A DNA stretch of 64,000 bases, taken from NCBI RefSeq assembly GCF_000454065.1, contig NZ_KE695655.1:62001-126000 (forward strand). Direction: 5' to 3'. The position numbers and the translations under genes were made by a program. Source of the DNA: Brevibacillus thermoruber 423. GTDB lineage: Bacteria > Bacillota > Bacilli > Brevibacillales > Brevibacillaceae. Numbering within the stretch: the first letter of the stretch is position 1; each line of letters starts with the position of its first letter. The notes under the pieces were generated by a model. That model was not told the DNA's origin, did no database searches, and saw only the letters and a program-made list of their open reading frames with translations. Shown here in pieces: positions 34,277 to 44,323 of this stretch.

Positions 34277-34305
34277 ATTATGGGGGAGGGGAATCGCTAT
34301 GTCAA
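34277..34305 (-). promoter_or_regulatory. Sigma-A promoter of the ArsR/ABC exporter operon
   Basis: On the minus strand, TTGACA (34305-34300), a 17-bp spacer and CATAAT (34282-34277). The leader is about 57 nt. A TGAATTCA palindrome at 34243-34250 lies just downstream of the predicted transcript start and could be part of the operator. Confidence 0.7.
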
Positions 34306-34312
34306 TACACCA

Positions 34313-34342
34313 AATGAAAAACCACGCCGGAGAAAGGCGTGG
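34313..34342 (-). terminator. Leftward terminator of the MoxR/DUF58/DUF4129 operon
   Basis: CCACGCC (34322-34328) and GGCGTGG (34336-34342) with a 7-nt loop, followed on the minus strand by TTTTTCATTT. It separates this operon from the ABC exporter operon, whose promoter begins 8 bp further left. Confidence 0.85.
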
Positions 34343-34355
34343 TTGTGCCGATCCA

Positions 34356-35684
34356 TCATTCGCGCTTGGACGAGTCCCGCAGCTTCCGCAAGCACTGCTC
34401 CAGGTCGTTCCATTCTTCCGGAGAAAGCGGCTGCTGGCGGTAGCGGTACCGCTCGTAGTAGCCGGTGATCTGTCCGGCCAGTTCCACTACGTCCGGGTTG
34501 GCCCACTGCGAGCGGATGCGCCGCAAGTATTCGTGGCTGGTCTCATGCCGTTCGATCCGCATCCCCGATTCGGCCATGTGCTGGAGAAACCGGTAGTACG
34601 CATACCGCACCGGATCGTCGACGGGGCCGGACGGGCCGCGCATCAGCGTGTCCAGCTCCCAGAGGGGACCTTCGTCTGCCGATGCGTCCGCGGCGACCGG
34701 GCGCCAGGCGGTTTGAACCGGAGCAGGGGAGACGGCGGTGCCGCCGACGTTCCGGTAGCGCCGTTTCCAGATGAACCGCGCCAGCGTGGCGAGGACCAGC
34801 GCCGAGACGCATGCGATCAGGTAGGGTTCCGCCATCGAAAACAGCGTCTCGCCGCCGGCCGGAGCGATCTCCTCCAACGGCTGTTCGACGACATCCGTTC
34901 CGCTGTTGAACAGCCCGTTGACGCGGCTGTTTCCGCTCAGGACCTCCGCCAGTTTGCCAAACAGCGCGGCGGTTCCCAGGAGGAGCGGGCGGGCCAACAG
35001 GTACAGACCGTCTCCCAGCGGTTCTTTGACCAGCCCCCAGATCCACGCCAGGAGCCAGAGCAGGCCGCCGCCTGCGAGGGCGTATCCCGCCGCCAGCAGC
35101 AGCCGGGTGGTCAGCAGTTGACCGCCCAAAGCGGCGGCAAGGGAGATCGGCGCGGCGCTTCCGCCCGGCGGTTCGCGCGTCAGGTACTCGCCCCAGCCGG
35201 TGACGAGGTGGCTGGCGAGCACGAAAGCCAGTATCGCGTAATACGCCCGAACGTCATGCGGCTGCGGGGCGGCCAGCGCTCCGAACAGGCCGGCCAGCAC
35301 CAGTTGGAACAGGCAGATGATCAGCGCCAGCACAAAGCGGTGGCGCAGATGGACAGGCGTACACGGAATCGAGGGCGCGGCGTGGATTCGCCAGAAAAAG
35401 AGGGCGGCCAGCAGCAAAGCGAGCAGCCAGGAGCCGAAAGCGGCGTAACACAGACCGCCGACGGCCGCCACCAGCGGATACAGCAGCAGGTGAAGCAGGA
35501 GGTGGTGTCCGCCCCCCTGGTACAGCCAGCTTCCCAGGGCGAGCAGGAGCGCGGCGGCCAGGACAAAGCCGATCATGCTTTCCGGCCGGGCCGGCAGCCA
35601 CCGGAACAGCATCAGCACGGAGGCCGTCAGCAGCGCTTCCATCCAGAACACCAGCGTCCAGCGTCCCAACATGGACCACGTCAT
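34356..35684 (-). CDS. Membrane protein with C-terminal DUF4129 domain
   Basis: 442 residues from ATG 35684, overlapping the DUF58 gene by 4 bp. About eight membrane helices fill residues 1-240, another helix lies near 290-310, and the C-terminal 110 residues match DUF4129 (DPVRYAYYRFLQHM, HETSHEYLRRI, YYERYRYR). In the usual MoxR-DUF58-TgpA operon the third protein carries a transglutaminase-like domain before DUF4129; here I see no Cys-His-Asp transglutaminase core. It may be a shortened TgpA-type partner. Function in envelope quality or assembly is inferred only from the operon. Confidence 0.8.
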   Translation of the reverse strand: MTWSMLGRWTLVFWMEALLTASVLMLFRWLPARPESMIGFVLAAALLLALGSWLYQGGGHHLLLHLLLYPLVAAVGGLCYAAFGSWLLALLLAALFFWRIHAAPSIPCTPVHLRHRFVLALIICLFQLVLAGLFGALAAPQPHDVRAYYAILAFVLASHLVTGWGEYLTREPPGGSAAPISLAAALGGQLLTTRLLLAAGYALAGGGLLWLLAWIWGLVKEPLGDGLYLLARPLLLGTAALFGKLAEVLSGNSRVNGLFNSGTDVVEQPLEEIAPAGGETLFSMAEPYLIACVSALVLATLARFIWKRRYRNVGGTAVSPAPVQTAWRPVAADASADEGPLWELDTLMRGPSGPVDDPVRYAYYRFLQHMAESGMRIERHETSHEYLRRIRSQWANPDVVELAGQITGYYERYRYRQQPLSPEEWNDLEQCLRKLRDSSKRE

Positions 35685-36871
35685 GAAAGGACCACCTTCC
35701 TCGCCGGGGTGCGGCCGGACTCGTGCCGGCGCAGGACCGGCTGCTCTTCCGACACGTCCAGCACCGTGACGCTGTGGCCGTGCCGCACCAGCCGTTTGAC
35801 CGCTTCTTCCGCCGGTCCGTCCAGACGCGGGGTGACGATCAGGATCGCGTCACGGGTGCCGCTGTGCTCCAGACGCCGCAATACGGCCGCCAGCGAAGTC
35901 GGCATGTACTGATACAGGCGGGCGAGCTGTGTCATGACATGGACGTGGTGAGCCTTGCCGCTGCCCGCGGGGAGGTGGAACTGCTCCCGTCCGCGCTGTT
36001 TCACCGTCAGGAACAGGTCGCAGGACAGCGATTGGCGGCGGCAGAGAACGGAGAGGGCGGCAAGAGCGGAGATGACCCGCTCGTTCACCGTTTCATTTTG
36101 CCGCTGCAGCAGCGGTTCGTAGGACGGCAGAATGTGTCCCACCACCTTCCAGGTGGGGCGGGCGGTCGGTTCGAACAGCCGTGTCTGCAGCGCGCCGGTT
36201 TTCGCACTGGCTTTCCAGTGGATGTGTTTCAGCCGGTCTCCCGGCGCATAGCCGCGCACGCCGCGCAAAAACGTGACGTCCTCCTCCAGGCGTCTGCGCG
36301 AGACGCTGCCGCCGTCAGGCTCGGCTGCCGCCGCCGACAGCGGGGGCAGCGTCAAGGGCAGCGGGTAGACCAGGAGGGAAAACGACAGCGGGAGCGGAAT
36401 CGGGTCCTGCTCCTCGCCAAACACGGAGAGCGTGTCCGCCTGGGCTTCCGTCAGCCACACCAGGCCGCGCTTGTGCGGGGTGAGCGTAAACGTCCGTTCC
36501 GCGCTTGTCCTAAGCGGCAGGTGGAAGCGGAAGCGAACCGTGCAGCGCTGGCTGCTCGCTGTCACGTCGTCCGCCCCTTCGACCGTCACGTGTTCGGGAA
36601 AGGACACGCGGATCACCGTGCCGGGCAGCGGCAGCCAGGAGCGGTTGTGCAGCGAAAAACGGACGGTGACGGGCGTTCCCGGCATCACCCGGCTCTGGTC
36701 CGCGCTCCACTCCAGCCGAACCCAGCGCGGCAGATTGGCCCGCCACCAGCGGTGAGCCAGCGTCATGAAAAAGAAGAAGCCGCCAAACAGCCAGAGAAAG
36801 CGGCTGCCCGAAAAGAGGGCAAACAGGAGGCAGAGAAACCCCAAAGCGTGATAGACCTGTCTCGTGCTCAT
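35681..36871 (-). CDS. DUF58 domain protein
   Basis: 396 residues. Two N-terminal membrane helices (about 8-40) are followed by a beta domain and the DUF58 core (RRLEEDVTFLRGVRGYAPGDRLKHIHWKASAKTGALQTRLFEPT), the signature of the family. The C-terminal part resembles a von Willebrand A-like fold. DUF58 proteins accompany MoxR ATPases, which are thought to act as chaperones assembling or activating protein complexes. It begins 7 bp after moxR and overlaps the next gene by 4 bp. Confidence 0.9.
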   Translation of the reverse strand: MSTRQVYHALGFLCLLFALFSGSRFLWLFGGFFFFMTLAHRWWRANLPRWVRLEWSADQSRVMPGTPVTVRFSLHNRSWLPLPGTVIRVSFPEHVTVEGADDVTASSQRCTVRFRFHLPLRTSAERTFTLTPHKRGLVWLTEAQADTLSVFGEEQDPIPLPLSFSLLVYPLPLTLPPLSAAAAEPDGGSVSRRRLEEDVTFLRGVRGYAPGDRLKHIHWKASAKTGALQTRLFEPTARPTWKVVGHILPSYEPLLQRQNETVNERVISALAALSVLCRRQSLSCDLFLTVKQRGREQFHLPAGSGKAHHVHVMTQLARLYQYMPTSLAAVLRRLEHSGTRDAILIVTPRLDGPAEEAVKRLVRHGHSVTVLDVSEEQPVLRRHESGRTPARKVVLS

Positions 36872-36878
36872 GTGTGGA

Positions 36879-37817
36879 TCACACGCCTTCTTCGACCGGT
36901 GCCGCCACGCTTTTGAGGATGTCGTCGATCACTTCCTGCTCCGTCACGTGCAGTTCCGCTTCCATCGACAGGCGGATGCGGTGGACGGACAAAGCGGGAA
37001 ACACCGCTTTGACATCGTCAGGCAGGACGTAGGTACGCCCGTCCAGGTAAGCGGCCGCCTGCGCCGAGCGCAGCAGGGCGAGCATGGCGCGAGGACTGAG
37101 GCCCGTTTCCACGGAGCGGTGGCGGCGGGTGGCTTCCGTCAGATCGATGATGTACTCCTCCACGGCGGGGCTGACGTGTACCGCTGTCACGTCCCGCTGC
37201 ATGGCAGCGATCTCGTCGACGCTGATCACCGGCTCCACCTGCTCCAGCGGTGAGCCCGTCCGGAACCGCCGGAGGATCTCCCGGGCGTCTTCCCTGCTGC
37301 CGTAGCCAAGCGACAGGCGGAACAAGAAGCGGTCGAGCTGCGCTTCCGGAAGCGGATAGGTTCCCTCCGATTCGATCGGGTTTTGCGTGGCAATCACCAA
37401 CAGCGTCGGCGGCAGGGGAAGCGTCACCCCTTCGATGGTCACCTGCCGTTCTTCCATGCATTCCAACAGGCCGGATTGTGTCCGCGGCGTGGCCCGGTTG
37501 ATCTCGTCGGCCAGGAGCACGTCGGCAAACACCGGTCCCCGCCGAAGTTCAAACGCGCCGGTCCGCTGGTTGAACACGTGCAGCCCGACCACGTCCGAAG
37601 GCAGCAGGTCGGCGGTAAACTGCACCCGGTTGTAGGTGCCGCCGATCGCCTGGGCGAGCGTTTTGGCCAACACGGTCTTGCCCATGCCGGGCAGGTCCTC
37701 CAAGAGCACGTGGCCGCGGGCCAGAAGAGCCGTCACCAGCAGCCGGATCTGCGGCTCCTTGCCGACGATGACGCGGTTGACGCTTTCCAGCAATGTGTCC
37801 AAAGGGCGATGGGTCAT
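36879..37817 (-). CDS. MoxR-family AAA+ ATPase
   Basis: 312 residues from ATG 37817 with AAAGGAGAC upstream; the frame open to 37907 runs through the promoter. Walker A is EDLPGMGKTV, Walker B is LLADEINRA, sensor 1 is IATQNPIE and the arginine-finger/sensor 2 helices follow (GLSPRAMLALLRSA). It is the first gene of a MoxR-DUF58-DUF4129 operon. These ATPases act as chaperones for metalloenzyme or envelope complexes; the client here is not evident. Confidence 0.93.
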   Translation of the reverse strand: MTHRPLDTLLESVNRVIVGKEPQIRLLVTALLARGHVLLEDLPGMGKTVLAKTLAQAIGGTYNRVQFTADLLPSDVVGLHVFNQRTGAFELRRGPVFADVLLADEINRATPRTQSGLLECMEERQVTIEGVTLPLPPTLLVIATQNPIESEGTYPLPEAQLDRFLFRLSLGYGSREDAREILRRFRTGSPLEQVEPVISVDEIAAMQRDVTAVHVSPAVEEYIIDLTEATRRHRSVETGLSPRAMLALLRSAQAAAYLDGRTYVLPDDVKAVFPALSVHRIRLSMEAELHVTEQEVIDDILKSVAAPVEEGV

Positions 37818-37877
37818 GAGGACGTCTCCTTTATGGGAAAATAGGGCGCGAGACCCGGTTGTTCCAGTATGGAAGGT

Positions 37878-37907
37878 ATTATACCTCGGAACGCCTGATT
37901 TTGCCAA
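37878..37907 (-). promoter_or_regulatory. Promoter of the MoxR operon
   Basis: On the minus strand, TTGGCA (37907-37902), an 18-bp spacer and TATAAT (37883-37878). The leader is about 55 nt. From here to the metY terminator (37908-38064) I see nothing further. Confidence 0.7.
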
Positions 37908-38064
37908 ATCTTCATAAAATTATCCCGATCGGAAAAACGGCCCTCTGAAACGAGCGCGCCGCTGATCGGCGGGGGAACGTTTGCGACCTTCATCGGCGGC
38001 GCACAGTCAAGCAACTGGGTGCTTGAAAGCCGCGGGAACAGAGGGTGAAGAAAAGGCGTCGGAA

Positions 38065-38104
38065 ACAAGAAAAACAGCGAAGGGGAACTCCCGCTTCGCT
38101 GTTT
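38065..38104 (-). terminator. Leftward terminator of the sulfhydrylase gene
   Basis: AAACAGCGAAG (38072-38082) and CTTCGCTGTTT (38094-38104) form an 11-bp stem with an 11-nt loop; on the minus strand the tail is TTTTTCTTGTTT. Confidence 0.85.
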
Positions 38105-38184
38105 GACGCAAACGAGCGCAGACGCGCGCCATCTCCCGGCCGCTTTGGGCGCGGCGGGGCGCCCCAACGGACCAGACCCGTTCC

Positions 38185-39690
<1,506 letters not shown>

Positions 39691-39725
39691 AATCGTGGAA
39701 ATTTTGAAAATTGTGCTTATCTGGT

Positions 39726-39754
39726 ATTATAGGGGGACAGCCGGATTCGGTCAA
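39726..39754 (-). promoter_or_regulatory. Promoter of the S-box-metY transcript
   Basis: On the minus strand, TTGACC (39754-39749), a 17-bp spacer and TATAAT (39731-39726). The predicted start is about 30 nt before the riboswitch. The rightward acetyltransferase gene probably uses an overlapping TATTAT at 39725-39730. Confidence 0.7.
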
Positions 39755-39787
39755 TACAAATTTCCGAGTAAGTAAGGGGGAATTGTC

Positions 39788-40366
39788 ATGATTGCTGTTT
39801 TCTTGCGTCCACACGATTTGGCCTATGCGGAGCGCATGTTTGCGCTGGTTTCCGATCCGGCCGTCAGCGGCGCGCTCAGCCTGCAGGACCAGTCGGTCGA
39901 GGATACGAAGCGGTTTATCCGGCACATTACGGAAGAGGAGCGGGCAGGAAGAGCCGTCAGCCGGGTCGTCTTCAATGAAAAGGAGGAGTTGATCGGCGTC
40001 ACCACGCTGATGTTCATCGACAGGGAGCGGCGGCGCTGTCACATCGGCAGTTGGCTGGGCCGGGCGTACTGGGGGAAAGGGTACAACCAGCTCGCCAAGG
40101 AAGCGATTTTGTCCATCGCGTTTGGCGAGCTGGACCTGGACATCGTCTTCGCCGGGGCGCGGACGACCAACATCCGCTCGCAAAAAGCGCAGGAGAAGCT
40201 GCCCTACGTCACGCTTCACGTGGAAAGCGAGTATCCCGAGGAGCACGCCGCTCTGGAGCAGCGGCAGCAGCACCCCTGTGTGCTGCACGCCTTCAAGCGG
40301 GACGATTTTCTCCGGTATCTGGCGGAAAAGGAACGGGCGGCCAGGGGGGAAGCGGTCCGTGACTAA
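39788..40366 (+). CDS. GNAT-family N-acetyltransferase
   Basis: 192 residues from ATG 39788 with AAGGGGGAA upstream. GNAT fold of the RimJ/RimL-like kind: RAVSRVVFNEKEELIGVTTLMFID for strands 2-4 and IGSWLGRAYWGKGYNQLAKEAIL for the acetyl-CoA pyrophosphate loop (family R/Q-x2-G-x-G/A). It transfers acetyl groups to an amine on a protein or small molecule. It is divergent from the S-box-metY transcript, with overlapping promoter elements, but has no riboswitch itself. Confidence 0.85.
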   Translation: MIAVFLRPHDLAYAERMFALVSDPAVSGALSLQDQSVEDTKRFIRHITEEERAGRAVSRVVFNEKEELIGVTTLMFIDRERRRCHIGSWLGRAYWGKGYNQLAKEAILSIAFGELDLDIVFAGARTTNIRSQKAQEKLPYVTLHVESEYPEEHAALEQRQQHPCVLHAFKRDDFLRYLAEKERAARGEAVRD

Positions 40367-40562
40367 TCCGTACACGGCGGGCTGAGGCGGGCCGGTTCCG
40401 CTCCCATCGGGGCCGGTTTGAAGCAGGAACCGCAGCGCCCCCCGTCACAATTGCGTAACCGTTTCGCCCTCTCTCGTTCACAACTTTCCGGCCGGGGCAG
40501 CCCTATAATAGGGGTGATTGTGAGAAAGATACAGATGCACTGTGTTACTTCCAGCCCCGGCC

Positions 40563-40652
40563 ATGAGCACCGTGCTGGTGATCGCGCAGATCGCCGGCCT
40601 GTTCCTGCTGATCCCGTCGCTGATCCTGCGGCTCGGGCTCTTCCCGTTGTGA
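40563..40652 (+). CDS. Candidate small membrane protein, 29 aa
   Basis: ATG 40563 to TGA 40650-40652 encodes one almost uninterrupted hydrophobic helix with a single Arg (LILRLG). A GTG at 40542 would add seven residues. A TATAAT lies upstream at 40504-40509, but there is no clear ribosome binding site. It fills part of the 391-bp gap between the acetyltransferase and rhodanese genes, in which I see no other coding frame. It may be a real single-pass microprotein or chance. Confidence 0.3.
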   Translation: MSTVLVIAQIAGLFLLIPSLILRLGLFPL

Positions 40653-40678
40653 CGCCGCGTCCGTGCAGGGACGGCCTG

Positions 40679-40707
40679 TTCGAAAATAGCCGCCGGTATG
40701 GTATGAT
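40679..40707 (+). promoter_or_regulatory. Promoter of the rhodanese gene
   Basis: TTCGAA (40679-40684), a 17-bp spacer and TATGAT (40702-40707). The leader to ATG 40758 is about 45 nt. Confidence 0.55.
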
Positions 40708-40757
40708 GGGAGGCGGTATGGAATCAACGTTCATGAAGATACAGGAGGCTAGTAAAC

Positions 40758-41072
40758 ATGGCGGAACAAGGGGTAAAGGAAATCACGCCGCAGGAGCTGA
40801 TGGAGAAGCTGGCTGCGGGAGAAAAGCTGCAGGTCATCGACGTGCGCGAGGTGGAGGAGTGGAATGGCGGCCACATTAAGGAAGCCAAACTGATTCCGCT
40901 CGGCTTTCTGCCGCATCGCGTCGACGAGCTGGACAAGGAGACGCCGGTCGTGCTGGTCTGCCGAAGCGGCGCCCGCAGTCACATGGCCACCCAATATTTG
41001 CAGGAATTGGGCTTCGACGCGGCCAACATGGTGGGCGGCATGCTCGCCTGGCCGGGGGAAACGGAAGCGTAA
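40758..41072 (+). CDS. Rhodanese-like domain protein, 104 aa
   Basis: ATG 40758 with AGGAGG at 40742-40747. Single rhodanese domain: VIDVREVEEWNGGHIKEAKLIPLG, then the active-site loop VCRSGARSHMA with the catalytic cysteine at residue 72, then MVGGMLAWPGE. It can carry a persulfide or transfer sulfane sulfur to acceptors such as cyanide or thiols. It is followed by an SCO1/SenC gene 76 bp downstream, which may share the transcript. Its place close to metY is suggestive but there is no S-box. Confidence 0.92.
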   Translation: MAEQGVKEITPQELMEKLAAGEKLQVIDVREVEEWNGGHIKEAKLIPLGFLPHRVDELDKETPVVLVCRSGARSHMATQYLQELGFDAANMVGGMLAWPGETEA

Positions 41073-41148
41073 CGCATCGGTGCAGACAGAAAGCGCGTGA
41101 TCGCCGTTTGGCGGGGGGAAGCGCGATCAGGATGAGGAGGCAAGCGAG

Positions 41149-41763
41149 ATGAGCGAAGGCAAGGCGTCGTTCTGGCAGCGCCACTGGTTTTCCGTGGCGG
41201 CCGCCGTGCTGGCGCTGCTCGTCGTCGGGGTATTCGGCTACCAGTACTGGCAGAAGAGCCAGATCCCCGTCGTGAAACAGATGAACGACTTTACGCTGGA
41301 CAACATCGACGGGTCCACATTCACCCTGTCCGAAACCAACGGCAAGGTCCGGCTGGTGGAGTTCATCTTTACCCACTGCCCGGACATCTGCCCGGCCACG
41401 ACGTTTAACATGGCCAAGATGCAGGAACAGTTGAAGGCCAAAGGGCTGTTTGGAGACAAGGTGGCGTTTGTGACGATCACCTTTGACCCGGAGCGGGACA
41501 CGCCGGAAGTGCTCAAGGCGTACGCGGACAAGTTTGGCGCCGATCAGAGCGGCTGGTACTTCCTACGCGGCGATCAAGCGGCCGTGGAGAAAGTGACCAA
41601 GGACTTCGGCATCGCCGTCCTGAAACAGCCTGACGGTTCGTTTGCTCACACCGCCCGCATGTTCCTCGTCGACAAGGACGGCAACATGCGCCGCATGTAC
41701 GGGATGGCGTCCGACATGGATATGGACAACATGCTGAAAGACATCGAGCAGTTGGCCGATTAG
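41149..41763 (+). CDS. SCO1/SenC copper-binding thioredoxin-fold protein
   Basis: 204 residues from ATG 41149 with GAGGAGGCAAGCGAG upstream. One N-terminal membrane anchor (about 12-34) is followed by an external thioredoxin-like domain. The copper ligands are present: Cys-x3-Cys in THCPDICPAT (near residues 78-82) and His in SFAHTARMFLVD (near 166). The family delivers copper to the CuA centre of cytochrome c oxidase or keeps it reduced. Oxidase genes are not in the window. Confidence 0.93.
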   Translation: MSEGKASFWQRHWFSVAAAVLALLVVGVFGYQYWQKSQIPVVKQMNDFTLDNIDGSTFTLSETNGKVRLVEFIFTHCPDICPATTFNMAKMQEQLKAKGLFGDKVAFVTITFDPERDTPEVLKAYADKFGADQSGWYFLRGDQAAVEKVTKDFGIAVLKQPDGSFAHTARMFLVDKDGNMRRMYGMASDMDMDNMLKDIEQLAD

Positions 41764-41833
41764 ACAGCCAACCGGGGCCGCCCCGGCCTTTGCATGACGC
41801 AGCGGGCCGGCCCTGCCGGAAATCATTTTCCGT

Positions 41834-41884
41834 AAAAAAACCCGCCTCTGCCGGACCTGATGTTCGCGGTCCCGGGGGCGGGTT
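41834..41884 (-). terminator. Leftward terminator of the DUF3889 gene
   Basis: AACCCGCC (41839-41846) pairs with GGCGGGTT (41877-41884), with GGACC/GGTCC pairing inside; on the minus strand it runs into seven T. Confidence 0.75.
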
Positions 41885-41945
41885 CATCTGTTTCATGGGC
41901 GGCCCTCTTCGGGAATCACGGGGTTCTCTGCGGCACATTGGCTGT

Positions 41946-42272
41946 TCAGCGGGTCTCTTCCAAACGGATGGCGATGACTGTCTCCGTCCGCTTGTCAAAC
42001 TCGATCCGCACCAAAACCGCCCACGTGCGGCCGCCCTCCCGGAGCAGGAGCTTGAACGTCTCTTCCCACGTAGCGGGCGTTTTGCTCGTCCGCCCGACAT
42101 GCAGGTAGTCGACAATCTCCGCCTGCGGGTACGTTTTCATCGTCTGTTCGATCGCGAGCCGCCCCCATTTGGCGTAGGGAGGCTGCGCGGAGGCCGGCAG
42201 GGCTTGGAGGAGCAGCAGCAGCGCCGCCGCGCATGCGGCTGTCCAGCCCCGCCGGTGCAATCGGTCGCGCAT
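41946..42272 (-). CDS. Secreted DUF3889 (YqzG-like) protein
   Basis: 108 residues from ATG 42272. A signal peptide covers residues 1-28 (basic start, alanine/leucine core, cleavage near ASA-Q). The mature protein is a DUF3889 domain: PPYAKWGRLAIEQTMKTYPQAEIVDYLHVGR, then VRIEFDKRTETVIAI. Function is unknown. The start codon overlaps the stop of an upstream chromate-transporter remnant as TGATG. The ribosome site AGGCAGGTG is weak and lies in that remnant. Confidence 0.8.
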   Translation of the reverse strand: MRDRLHRRGWTAACAAALLLLLQALPASAQPPYAKWGRLAIEQTMKTYPQAEIVDYLHVGRTSKTPATWEETFKLLLREGGRTWAVLVRIEFDKRTETVIAIRLEETR

Positions 42273-42274
42273 CA

Positions 42275-42498
42275 GAGCACACCTGCCTCTCTGAAGAAAA
42301 TGTCCGCTTGAGCGGTAGTGTGCCCGATCACCGGCTGCGTACACGCCCCCAGCAGGTCGAGAAACGTTTCTTGATCGACCCACTTTCGCTTTTGTACAAT
42401 TTCTTCATTCATCATGGCGATGTGGGCGGCAGGCCCGCCAAAGGCGATGCTCCCGGCTTGAGAAACACCTGCGCCGCTTCCGGCAGATGACGGTTCAT
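42275..42498 (-). pseudogene. Chromate transporter (ChrA) N-terminal remnant
   Basis: On the minus strand, ATG 42498 starts MNRHLPEAAQVFLK, and about 4 codons later a one-base loss shifts the frame. The next frame reads IAFGGPAAHIAMMNEEIVQKRKWVDQETFLDLLGA, the hallmark N-terminus of ChrA-family chromate/anion transporters. After LLGA the sequence is unrelated and the frame closes at TGA 42274-42272. Roughly 60 of the usual 180-400 residues remain, so both a frameshift and a large 3' deletion have occurred. Confidence 0.8.
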
Positions 42499-42670
42499 GA
42501 GGGCTCTTTTCGCTTCTTTTCCGGATTCTTTTCCTCATCCGGTAGCAGAATGCGGGAAAATGGCAAGACTGGATGAAACGAAGGCGCCGCGATGTGATAC
42601 AATAAGAAGTGGCATGCATTGGTCGGGTTTCCAACAAAACATGCACGAAATCTATTAGGAGGAACGAGTA

Positions 42671-44323
42671 TTGAGCGACGTAAAGATTTTCGCGATGGGC
42701 GGTCTCGGCGAAATCGGCAAAAACATGTACTGTGTCGAGTACGAAGACGAGATCGTCATCATCGACTGCGGGGTCAAATTCCCCGAAAACGAGATGTTCG
42801 GCATTGACCTGGTCATCCCGGACATCACCTATCTGATCGAGAATCAGCACAAGATCAAGGCGCTGCTGCTGACGCACGGACACGAGGACCACATCGGCGC
42901 CATCCCGTACGTGCTGAAGCAAATCAAGGTGCCGATCTATGGCGGCCGCCTCACCCTGGGCTTGGTCAAGGCAAAGCTGGAAGAGCACCGGATGCAGAAC
43001 GAGGTGAAGCTGATCCCCATTTCGGAGGACACGGAGATCCCGTTCAAAAAGCTGAAAGCCACCTTTTTCCGCACCAACCACAGCATTCCCGATTCGTTCG
43101 GAATCGTCATCCACACGCCGGAGGGCATGGTCATTCACACGGGCGACTTCAAGTTTGACATGACGCCTGTCGGTCCCACCACGGAATTCGGCAAAATCGC
43201 ACGGATCGGCAGCAGCGGCGACGTGCTGGCGCTGCTGTCGGACAGCACCAACAGCGAACGGTACGGGTTTACCATGTCGGAGCGCATGGTGGGCGAAGGC
43301 ATTCTCGACGTGGTGAAAAAGGCGCGCGGGCGGATTATCCTGGCCACGTTCGCATCGAACGTGCACCGCCTGCAGCAGGTGGTGGACGCGGCCATGGAGT
43401 GCGACCGGAAAGTGGCGGTCATCGGCCGCAGCATGGAAAAAGTGTTTCAGATCGGACAAGAACTGGGCTACATCCAGATGCCGGAGGGCATGCTGATTGA
43501 CGTCAAGCACATCGACAACTACGCGGACAACCAGGTGCTGATCATCTGCACGGGCAGCCAGGGCGAGCCGATGGCGGCACTGACCCGCATCGCCTCCGGG
43601 TCCCACCGCTCGGTGCAGATTTATCCGGAGGACACGGTCATCATCTCCGCTTCGCCGATCCCGGGCAACACGGTGAACGTCAGCCGGACGATTGACAAGC
43701 TGTACCGGGCGGGAGCCAACGTGGTGCTGAGCCACGTGTTCGACATCCACGCGTCCGGCCACGGCAGCAGCGAAGAGCTGAAGCTGATGCTCAACTTTAT
43801 CCGCCCCCGCTACTTCGTGCCGATCCACGGCGAGTACCGCATGCTGAAAATGCACGCCAGACTGGCGCAGCAGGTGGGCATCGAGGAGAGCAACATCTTC
43901 ATCATGGACAACGGCGACGTGCTCAACTGCAATCGGGAAAAAGCGTGGCTGAGCAAAGTGCCCGCCGGGATTGTCCTGATCGACGGCAGCGGCGTGGGCG
44001 ACGTCGGCAACATCGTGCTGCGCGACCGCAAGCATCTGGCGGAAGACGGCCTGATGGTGGTCGTGGTCAGCCTGGACATGAAAAACTTCAAGATCCTGAC
44101 CGGGCCGGACATCGTCAGCCGCGGCTTCGTCTACGTGCGCGGATCGGAATCGCTGATCCAGGAGGCCACCGTGCTCGTCCGCCAAAAGCTGCAGGAGGCG
44201 CTGGACAAGAAGATCAAGGAATGGTCCGAGCTGAAGTCGCAGATCAACGAAGTGATCAAGCCGTTTATCTATGAAAAGACGGGCCGCAATCCGATGATTT
44301 TGACCATCCTGATGGAAGTATAG
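42671..44323 (+). CDS. rnjA: Ribonuclease J1
   Basis: 550 residues from TTG 42671, 6 nt after AGGAGGAAC. A metallo-beta-lactamase/beta-CASP nuclease with dual 5'-3' exo- and endonuclease activity in mRNA decay and rRNA maturation. GGLGEIGKNMY opens the protein. The zinc motif THGHEDHIGA keeps all histidines as in J1, whereas J2 has lost them. Other ligands lie in HTGDFKFD and PIHGEYRM. The ykzG/rpoY gene that often precedes rnjA is absent here. The TTG start may limit expression. Confidence 0.93.
   Translation: MSDVKIFAMGGLGEIGKNMYCVEYEDEIVIIDCGVKFPENEMFGIDLVIPDITYLIENQHKIKALLLTHGHEDHIGAIPYVLKQIKVPIYGGRLTLGLVKAKLEEHRMQNEVKLIPISEDTEIPFKKLKATFFRTNHSIPDSFGIVIHTPEGMVIHTGDFKFDMTPVGPTTEFGKIARIGSSGDVLALLSDSTNSERYGFTMSERMVGEGILDVVKKARGRIILATFASNVHRLQQVVDAAMECDRKVAVIGRSMEKVFQIGQELGYIQMPEGMLIDVKHIDNYADNQVLIICTGSQGEPMAALTRIASGSHRSVQIYPEDTVIISASPIPGNTVNVSRTIDKLYRAGANVVLSHVFDIHASGHGSSEELKLMLNFIRPRYFVPIHGEYRMLKMHARLAQQVGIEESNIFIMDNGDVLNCNREKAWLSKVPAGIVLIDGSGVGDVGNIVLRDRKHLAEDGLMVVVVSLDMKNFKILTGPDIVSRGFVYVRGSESLIQEATVLVRQKLQEALDKKIKEWSELKSQINEVIKPFIYEKTGRNPMILTILMEV

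Noticed and set aside
42272..44185. A 637-codon leftward frame opposite RNase J1
   Set aside because: The portion above about 42500 is antisense to rnjA. Only the end holds real homology, the ChrA remnant.
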